A stretch of 11,309 bases of DNA from Candidatus Sabulitectum sp. (lineage in GTDB: Bacteria; Fermentibacterota; Fermentibacteria; Fermentibacterales; JCC-6): NCBI GenBank assembly GCA_029940175.1, contig JAOZRM010000074.1, positions 1,229 to 12,537 on the forward strand. The letters run 5' to 3'. Each line of letters starts with the position of its first letter. Positions within the stretch are counted from its first letter, which is position 1. The notes beneath the pieces were generated by a model. The model worked only from the letters and a program-made list of their open reading frames with translations, made no database searches and was not told the origin of the DNA. Position numbers and translations under genes: made by a program. Positions 6,707-11,309 of this stretch are shown piece by piece.

Positions 6707-8656
6707 ATGCAATATCCTTCAATTCGAGATCTGAAGACTGGAGGAAAACGGATATTCCTGAGAGCCGACCTCAATGTTCCCATTGAGGATGGAAAGATAC
6801 TTGATGACACAAGGATAAGATCTGTTCTCAGAACCATACGGTATCTTATTGAACAGGGCTCGCCAGTAGTTCTTGCTTCTCATCTGGGCAGGCCAAAGGG
6901 CAGGATTGTTCCTGATTACAGTATGAAGCCCATTGCAGAGAAGTTGAAGGAAATACTTACAGAGACCCGGATACTCTTCGCCAGAGATTGTGTTGGTAAG
7001 AGGGTTGAAGCCATGGCGGCCGGTCTTGGCCCGGGAGAGCTTCTTGTTCTGGAAAATCTTCGTTTTCATCCTGAGGAAACAGCCAACGAGCCGGAATTTG
7101 CAAAGAAACTTGCAGCACTTGGCGACATCTATGTGAATGATGCATTCGGTACCAGTCACAGAGAACATGCGTCCATGGTGGGTGTTCCGGAGATACTTGG
7201 CGGAGGCTACGTGGGTTTCCTGGTTGAAAAGGAATTGCGTGTTTTTGGAGAACTTATCAGACACCCCAGAAAGCCTTACACGGTGATTCTGGGTGGCATA
7301 AAGGTCAGCGACAAGGTTGCTGTGATCGAGAATGTTCTACCAAAACTGGATAATTTGATAGTTGGTGGTGCCATGGCATTCACCTTCTACAAGGCCATGG
7401 GTCTTGAAACCGGTAACAGTATCGTTGAAGAAGATACAATTCAGACAGCAAAAGACATCATTCAGGCTGCAGAGGAAAGAGGAGTGAACCTTATTCTCCC
7501 TGTTGATATTGTCTGTGCCCCGTCCAGAGATCATGTGGATGAGGCGGTTGTCAGGCGATTTGATGATCTGCCTGAGGATATGGCCGGATTTGATATTGGC
7601 CCGGAATCCATTGAATTGTTCCGCAGAACCATGTTGAAGAGCAAAACTATTGTCTGGAATGGTCCAATGGGATTGTTTGAGATCCGTCCTTTTGATGTGG
7701 GAACGAGACAGCTTGCAGCATTCATGGCTGATGCTACATCTTATGGTGCAATAGCTGTAGTAGGTGGTGGAGACAGCATGCGGGCAGTTCGTGAAGCAGG
7801 TGTTGCTGAACAGATTACCCATGTTTCAACCGGTGGTGGAGCTTCTTTGAAATTGCTGCAGGGCGAGGAACTTCCAGCTCTTGAATATCTGAGTATCGAA
7901 GGGGTAAAACCGTTCGTGGGAGCCAACTGGAAGATGAACGGTTCTCTCTCCATGGGTATTGAGTACATCACACTGCTGGACGAAGGAAATGTTAACTATT
8001 TTGGAGCAGATGTAGTTCTTTTCGCTCCATTTACCCTTCTTTCTTCTTTTGCTCCCCTTGCTGAAAAAGCTGGCATCCATCTCGGAGCGCAGGATATTTT
8101 CTGGGAAGAAAAGGGAGCTTATACCGGTGAGATAAGTGCAGCGATGCTTAAGGATGCTGGTTGCTCCTGGTTCCTTGCCGGTCACAGTGAGCGCAGGCAT
8201 GTGCTTGGTGAGACCGATGAAATCGTTAGAAAAAAGGTGAAAGCAGGTCTTGCGGCTGAGCTTTCCTGTGTTCTCTGTGTGGGAGAACTTCTTGAACAGA
8301 GAGAAGCTGGAAAAACTGAGGAAGTTGTCCGAGGTCAGATAGAAGCAGCTCTGAGAGACATGGATAATGCAAATCCATACAATCTGATTGTTGCTTACGA
8401 ACCTGTCTGGGCTATTGGCACAGGCAAAACTGCCACTCCTGAAGAGGCTCAGAGAATACACGGTCTTATTCGTGAGTGGGTAGCTGAAATTGTAGGCAAA
8501 GACTTTGCCGATGAAATGGGTATCATCTACGGTGGAAGCGTTAAGCCATCAAATGCTGCTGAAGTAATGTCGGGCAAAGATGTTAATGGAGCACTGGTTG
8601 GAGGCGCCAGTTTGAAAGCAGACAGTTTTATCGAAATTGTCGCAGAGTGCCACTGA
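6707..8656 (+). CDS. pgk-tpi: Phosphoglycerate kinase-triosephosphate isomerase fusion
   Basis: A single 649-residue chain. Residues 1-~398 are phosphoglycerate kinase, which moves phosphate between 1,3-bisphosphoglycerate and ADP. Its motifs are RADLNVP (19-25), DDTRIR (33-38), SHLGRPKG (58-65), LENLRFHPEE, VNDAFGTSHR, GGIKVSDK, WNGPMG (317-322), GGGD (353-356) and STGGGAS (374-380). Residues ~402-649 are triosephosphate isomerase, which interconverts dihydroxyacetone phosphate and glyceraldehyde 3-phosphate. It has NWKMNG with K409, AGHSERR with H493, YEPVWAIGTG with catalytic E565, and YGGSV (608-612). The linker is only a few residues (ALEYLSIEGVKP). Overall length is close to the Thermotoga PGK-TIM protein, and the frame is continuous with no sign of frameshifting. 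All key residues look present, so both activities are expected. It closes the glycolytic cluster. Confidence 0.97.
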   Translation: MQYPSIRDLKTGGKRIFLRADLNVPIEDGKILDDTRIRSVLRTIRYLIEQGSPVVLASHLGRPKGRIVPDYSMKPIAEKLKEILTETRILFARDCVGKRVEAMAAGLGPGELLVLENLRFHPEETANEPEFAKKLAALGDIYVNDAFGTSHREHASMVGVPEILGGGYVGFLVEKELRVFGELIRHPRKPYTVILGGIKVSDKVAVIENVLPKLDNLIVGGAMAFTFYKAMGLETGNSIVEEDTIQTAKDIIQAAEERGVNLILPVDIVCAPSRDHVDEAVVRRFDDLPEDMAGFDIGPESIELFRRTMLKSKTIVWNGPMGLFEIRPFDVGTRQLAAFMADATSYGAIAVVGGGDSMRAVREAGVAEQITHVSTGGGASLKLLQGEELPALEYLSIEGVKPFVGANWKMNGSLSMGIEYITLLDEGNVNYFGADVVLFAPFTLLSSFAPLAEKAGIHLGAQDIFWEEKGAYTGEISAAMLKDAGCSWFLAGHSERRHVLGETDEIVRKKVKAGLAAELSCVLCVGELLEQREAGKTEEVVRGQIEAALRDMDNANPYNLIVAYEPVWAIGTGKTATPEEAQRIHGLIREWVAEIVGKDFADEMGIIYGGSVKPSNAAEVMSGKDVNGALVGGASLKADSFIEIVAECH

Positions 8657-8675
8657 TTAGTAAAGGATAAGCCGG

Positions 8676-8706
8676 GGGGAGCCGAACTGGCTCCCCTGAC
8701 CAGTTC
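8676..8706 (+). promoter_or_regulatory. Two mutually exclusive hairpins upstream of the permease gene
   Basis: GGGGAGCC (8676-8683) pairs perfectly with GGCTCCCC (8689-8696) around a five-base loop. GAACTGG (8684-8690) pairs perfectly with CCAGTTC (8700-8706). The two stems share 8689-8690 and the second spans the first, so they cannot form together. No T-tract follows the first, so it is at best a weak intrinsic terminator. The second ends right at the AGGAG ribosome site (8707-8711). An intercistronic attenuator or mRNA-stability element is inference. Confidence 0.5.
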
Positions 8707-8719
8707 AGGAGCAGACTCC

Positions 8720-9580
8720 ATGGGAATTCTCAGTTTTGTAATTACTCTTCTTTTATTTGCATCCATGGAGGTGGCCAGTAAACCGCTAATGGGTTCCATC
8801 GACCCGCTGGTACTCACCTTCTGGCGATTTGTGTGCGGCGCTGCAGTTCTTGGAATTGTCATGCTGATAAGGAAAAAAAGGGTCGATCTGACCTTTCGAA
8901 AAGTGTTGGTTCTTGCAATGATGGGAATTCTGAACACATTCCTGAGTATGTCTTTTCTTCAGCTTGCGGTTAAGAACACCGAGGCCTGCAGGGCAGCAAC
9001 AATCTTTGGTTCCAATCCTGTTTTTGTGGTTCTCATCGCGGCTGTGATCGGTTGGGAAAAATACACGAAGAGAAAAGGCGCAGGTCTTCTTCTGGGGGTT
9101 GCCGGTCTTATACTGGTCACCGGTATGTACACCCTGAAGATTGATTCAGGAACTATATATGCGCTTCTAGCATCAATCACCTTTGCCCTGTACATCATTC
9201 TGAGCAGGAAAGCATCATTGAATACTGATCCAATCACAGTTAATGTGATTTCTTTCGCATTTGGTCTTACAGCACTTGCAGTGTGGTTGAATGCAAGTGG
9301 AATTCCCATGAGCCCGGCACCTCTCAAATCTGAGATACCGTCTTTCCTCTTTCTGGGAATAGGAGTCAGTGGGCTTGGATATGTTGCATTTATGGTTGCG
9401 ATCAGAAAACTCGGCGCAGGGAATGTTTCAACTGTCTTTCTGCTGAAACCTGCGGTTGCAACAGTTCTTGCAATACTGTTCCTGGGAGAAAGAATTACAA
9501 CGAGTTTTGTTATAGGACTGCTGCTTGCTGGAGCAGGAAGCTATCTCGTAGCTGGAAAGATAAAGAAAAGCCGGGCATGA
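8720..9580 (+). CDS. EamA/DMT-superfamily permease
   Basis: A 286-residue integral membrane protein. It is made of two tandem EamA repeats (roughly residues 5-135 and 147-280) with about ten hydrophobic helices separated by short basic loops such as RKKR (51-54) and KYTKRK. The end of each repeat shows the family pattern: NPVFVVLIAAVIGWEKYT in the first, LLKPAVATVLAILFLGERIT in the second. Drug/metabolite transporters of this family export or exchange small metabolites, including amino acids and sugar phosphates. The substrate cannot be read from sequence. The ATG at 8720 follows AGGAG by eight bases. It lies 63 bases after PGK-TIM on the same strand, across a hairpin-rich leader, so it could be a distal, partly uncoupled member of that transcript. 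It has no visible mechanistic tie to glycolysis. Confidence 0.92.
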   Translation: MGILSFVITLLLFASMEVASKPLMGSIDPLVLTFWRFVCGAAVLGIVMLIRKKRVDLTFRKVLVLAMMGILNTFLSMSFLQLAVKNTEACRAATIFGSNPVFVVLIAAVIGWEKYTKRKGAGLLLGVAGLILVTGMYTLKIDSGTIYALLASITFALYIILSRKASLNTDPITVNVISFAFGLTALAVWLNASGIPMSPAPLKSEIPSFLFLGIGVSGLGYVAFMVAIRKLGAGNVSTVFLLKPAVATVLAILFLGERITTSFVIGLLLAGAGSYLVAGKIKKSRA

Positions 9581-9592
9581 AAAGCCCGGCTT
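9568..9592. terminator. Shared bidirectional terminator between convergent genes
   Basis: AAGCCGGGC (9568-9576) pairs perfectly with GCCCGGCTT (9584-9592) around a seven-base loop. The loop contains the permease stop TGA (9578-9580). Read on the minus strand, the stem is followed by a T-rich run (TTCTTT), a good intrinsic terminator for the flavoprotein gene. On the plus strand the run after the stem is short (TT), so it is weaker there. Confidence 0.8.
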
Positions 9593-9605
9593 GAACTAGG
9601 ATCAG

Positions 9606-10577
9606 TTATGCCTTTACCGATGTTTTCATGAACTGAACACGCTCGAATTCAGCAGGATTTCCGCTGTTTCTCTGGCTGAGTCTTTCACGGAAGTCTTCAA
9701 TATTGTTGTAGTTGTGCCGATGCATCCAGTCAGCGACAAATCCGTGCATGTCTGCAATTACACCAAGACCGTTCTTGTACAGGGTAGAGCAGATCTGTAC
9801 TGCGTTTGCACCTGCCAGCAGTTGTTTTACAACAGCTTCTCCATCGTGGATTCCGGTAGTGGCAGCAATGTCACAGGATGTAACAGGGCTGATAAGACTA
9901 ACCCAGCGAAGAACCTGTTCTGTTTCATCCGGTGTTGAAAACAGGGAACCATTGATCACATTAAGTTTTTCTATGTTAAAATCAATTCTTAAGAATCTGT
10001 TGAAAAGAACAATACTGTCAACGCCGCAGCCATCCAGCTCGCTGGCAAAAGCAGAGATACTGGAGAAGTGGGACCCTATTTTTACTGCAACGGGGATGCT
10101 GATCTGAGATTTAATATCAGACACTATATCAAGAATAGTATTCTCATTCTCTCTGCCTGTTCTCCTGGGATCCGAAGGAAGAATGAACGTATTCAGTTCG
10201 ATAGCAGAAGCCCCTGCATTCTCAAGCTGTTTTGCGAAATCGGTCCAGTTTCCCTTGCCAAAACAGTGAATACTTGGGATTATTGGTATGTCCACAAGGC
10301 TTCTGGATTTCTCAAGAAGCTCAAGATAGCTGGAAACTGCGTTCTGCATTCCGTAGTTGCTGATGTAGTCCACAGCCTCTGGATACCATGCCCCTTCATC
10401 GGTCATATTGCCCAGGTCAGATTCTATTTGTTCTTCAAAGATAGACTTAAGTACAACGGCTCCGGCACCTGCATCAGCACAGGCTTTTACTTTGTCAGGA
10501 GTGCCTGTAAGTCCGCAGCTTCCCACAATTATCGGATTCCGTAATTTCATGCTCATATACACTGTTGAAAGGTTCAT
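9606..10577 (-). CDS. Dihydroorotate dehydrogenase-like flavoprotein, non-canonical
   Basis: A 323-residue FMN-binding TIM-barrel protein. It starts at ATG (complement 10575-10577) behind a complementary AAAAGGGG site (10584-10591). The N-terminus STVYMSMKLRNPIIVGSCGLT and the AGAGAVVLKSIFEEQIE segment fit the dihydroorotate dehydrogenase-like subgroup. IPVAVKI (161-167) carries the Lys expected near FMN, and AATTGIHDGEAVVKQLLAGA is the C-terminal FMN-phosphate site. Around the active-site loop the sequence is ELNTFILPSDP (127-137), where class 1 dihydroorotate dehydrogenases have ELNxSCPN, so the catalytic Cys is replaced by Ile132. It is therefore unlikely to be a standard PyrD. Members of this subgroup are often annotated only as dehydrogenase-like. 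There is no pyrimidine gene nearby. The physiological substrate is unknown. Confidence 0.87.
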   Translation of the reverse strand: MNLSTVYMSMKLRNPIIVGSCGLTGTPDKVKACADAGAGAVVLKSIFEEQIESDLGNMTDEGAWYPEAVDYISNYGMQNAVSSYLELLEKSRSLVDIPIIPSIHCFGKGNWTDFAKQLENAGASAIELNTFILPSDPRRTGRENENTILDIVSDIKSQISIPVAVKIGSHFSSISAFASELDGCGVDSIVLFNRFLRIDFNIEKLNVINGSLFSTPDETEQVLRWVSLISPVTSCDIAATTGIHDGEAVVKQLLAGANAVQICSTLYKNGLGVIADMHGFVADWMHRHNYNNIEDFRERLSQRNSGNPAEFERVQFMKTSVKA

Positions 10578-10802
10578 TGATTGCCCCTTTTGCTGGTTAC
10601 ATATTTTAATTTCTATACGGAAACATATCAGTACCGGTGAAAATAAAACAGTCCTGATAACTCTTTCTCCACGTTCCCTCGGCCTCTTAATGTTGGAGGG
10701 AATGCCACCTCATGCAATGTATTCTCAGATGTATTATTGACATGACGGAATACAGAAGAAGGGCGCGGTTAAGCGCCCTTCCAAAATATACATTACCCGG
10801 TT
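10578..10802. other. Intergenic region between two minus-strand genes
   Basis: These 225 bases hold no ORF with a credible start and no recognisable RNA gene. They contain the ribosome site of the flavoprotein gene at 10584-10591, an A/T-rich block at 10599-10650 where its minus-strand promoter would be expected but no consensus pair is clear, and the hairpin at 10758-10781. Confidence 0.6.
10758..10781 (-). terminator. Probable terminator of the aminotransferase gene
   Basis: GAAGGGCGC (10758-10766) and GCGCCCTTC (10773-10781) form a perfect nine-pair stem with a six-base loop. The hairpin lies 21 bases beyond the aminotransferase stop. On the minus strand it is followed by TTCTGTATT, a modest T-rich tail. 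Confidence 0.7.
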
Positions 10803-11309
10803 CTAGACCATGTTTTCTTTTATGATCATACCAAGTCTTCTGCATCCCTCCACAATTTTTTCTTCATTACTGTAGCTGAAGTTCAGGCGCATTGAGCGAT
10901 GATCTTCATTCTTTGGAAAGAATGCACTTCCCGGAACGTATGCGATGTTTTCCTTGATGGCTTTCTTAAACAACTCCTGGGTGTTCATTCCTTCCGGCAG
11001 GGTAAGCCAGAGGAAGAGACCGCCTTCGGGTTTTGTCCAGGTTACTCCCGGCAGATCTCCCAGGTTATTCTCAAGTTCTTCAAGCATCACCTTACACCGG
11101 TTCTTGTAGAGTGCGATGGTGGTTTTCAAGCCTATATCCAGAGCGCCGTTCTCAAGCATGTGGTAGGTTATAGCCTGGTTGAAAGGAGGCGTACACAGGT
11201 CCATTGACTGCTTGGCCATAACAAACTTGTCAATTAGCCAGTCAGGTCCGTATGCCCAGCCCAACCGGAATCCGGGCAACATTATCTTTGAGAAGGTATA
11301 GAGGCTTAT
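10803..11309 (-). CDS. PLP-dependent aminotransferase, class I/II, C-terminal part
   Basis: This is the last 168 residues of a fold-type I aminotransferase, open to the window edge, with its stop at complement 10803-10805. The first residues visible are ISLYTFSKIMLPGFRLGW. The Lys in TFSK is the expected Schiff-base lysine for pyridoxal phosphate, and the Arg of GFRLGW helps bind the cofactor phosphate. Downstream KPEGGLFLWLTLP and YVPGSAFFP are typical of the aromatic/2-aminoadipate (LysN/KAT-like, MocR-related) subgroup. The Arg in RSMRLNFSYS is the expected carboxylate-binding residue. The amino donor and acceptor are not predictable from this part. A hairpin terminator follows, so it is a separate transcript from the flavoprotein gene. 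The N-terminal half is outside the window. Confidence 0.92.
   Translation of the reverse strand: MSLYTFSKIMLPGFRLGWAYGPDWLIDKFVMAKQSMDLCTPPFNQAITYHMLENGALDIGLKTTIALYKNRCKVMLEELENNLGDLPGVTWTKPEGGLFLWLTLPEGMNTQELFKKAIKENIAYVPGSAFFPKNEDHRSMRLNFSYSNEEKIVEGCRRLGMIIKENMV

Noticed and set aside
10599..10650. Minus-strand promoter for the flavoprotein gene (TAAAAT-like or TATAGA-like -10 boxes).
   Set aside because: Neither has a recognisable -35 box at the right distance; A/T richness alone is not enough.
10737..10742. Perfect TTGACA on the plus strand.
   Set aside because: The bases 17 downstream fall in the GC-rich terminator stem, with no -10 element, and no plus-strand gene follows.

Overview
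The window looks like a bacterial chromosome segment of moderate GC with densely packed genes, strong GGAGG-type ribosome binding sites, and GTG, TTG and ATG starts. There are no mobile elements, no phage genes and no recognisable RNA genes. The taxon cannot be fixed from sequence alone. The PGK-TIM fusion, best known from Thermotoga, and a PPi-type phosphofructokinase would suit an anaerobic, fermentative or deep-branching/candidate-phylum bacterium; this is inference.

Layout: (1) 1-398, the 3' end of an MltG-type endolytic transglycosylase. (2) 486-8656, seven tightly packed plus-strand genes forming a probable operon: a small helical protein of unknown function; a YdjI-type SPFH protein with a Gly-rich linker and three C-terminal zinc-ribbon-like modules; an acyl/aryl-AMP ligase with a degenerate chorismate-mutase-like C-terminal domain; a catalytic-core-only type I-beta DAHP synthase; a phosphofructokinase with a PPi-type active site; GAPDH; and a phosphoglycerate kinase-triosephosphate isomerase fusion. 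(3) 8720-9580, a ten-helix EamA/DMT permease on the same strand behind a hairpin-rich 63-base leader. (4) 9606-10577 on the minus strand, a dihydroorotate-dehydrogenase-like flavoprotein lacking the usual catalytic Cys. It converges on the permease across a shared terminator hairpin. (5) 10803-11309 on the minus strand, the C-terminal part of a fold-type I PLP aminotransferase that runs off the window.

The operon joins the middle of glycolysis (F6P/FBP, triose phosphates, 3-phosphoglycerate) to the first step of aromatic synthesis (PEP + E4P to DAHP). It is headed by a putative membrane-organising SPFH pair. The most unusual element is the ligase. Its last ~70 residues resemble an AroQ chorismate mutase with several catalytic positions lost, and they sit directly upstream of a DAHP synthase that lacks its own regulatory domain. 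In Bacillus-type enzymes a chorismate mutase domain is fused to the N-terminus of DAHP synthase, so the arrangement suggests a domain relocated to the neighbouring ligase, possibly acting in trans.
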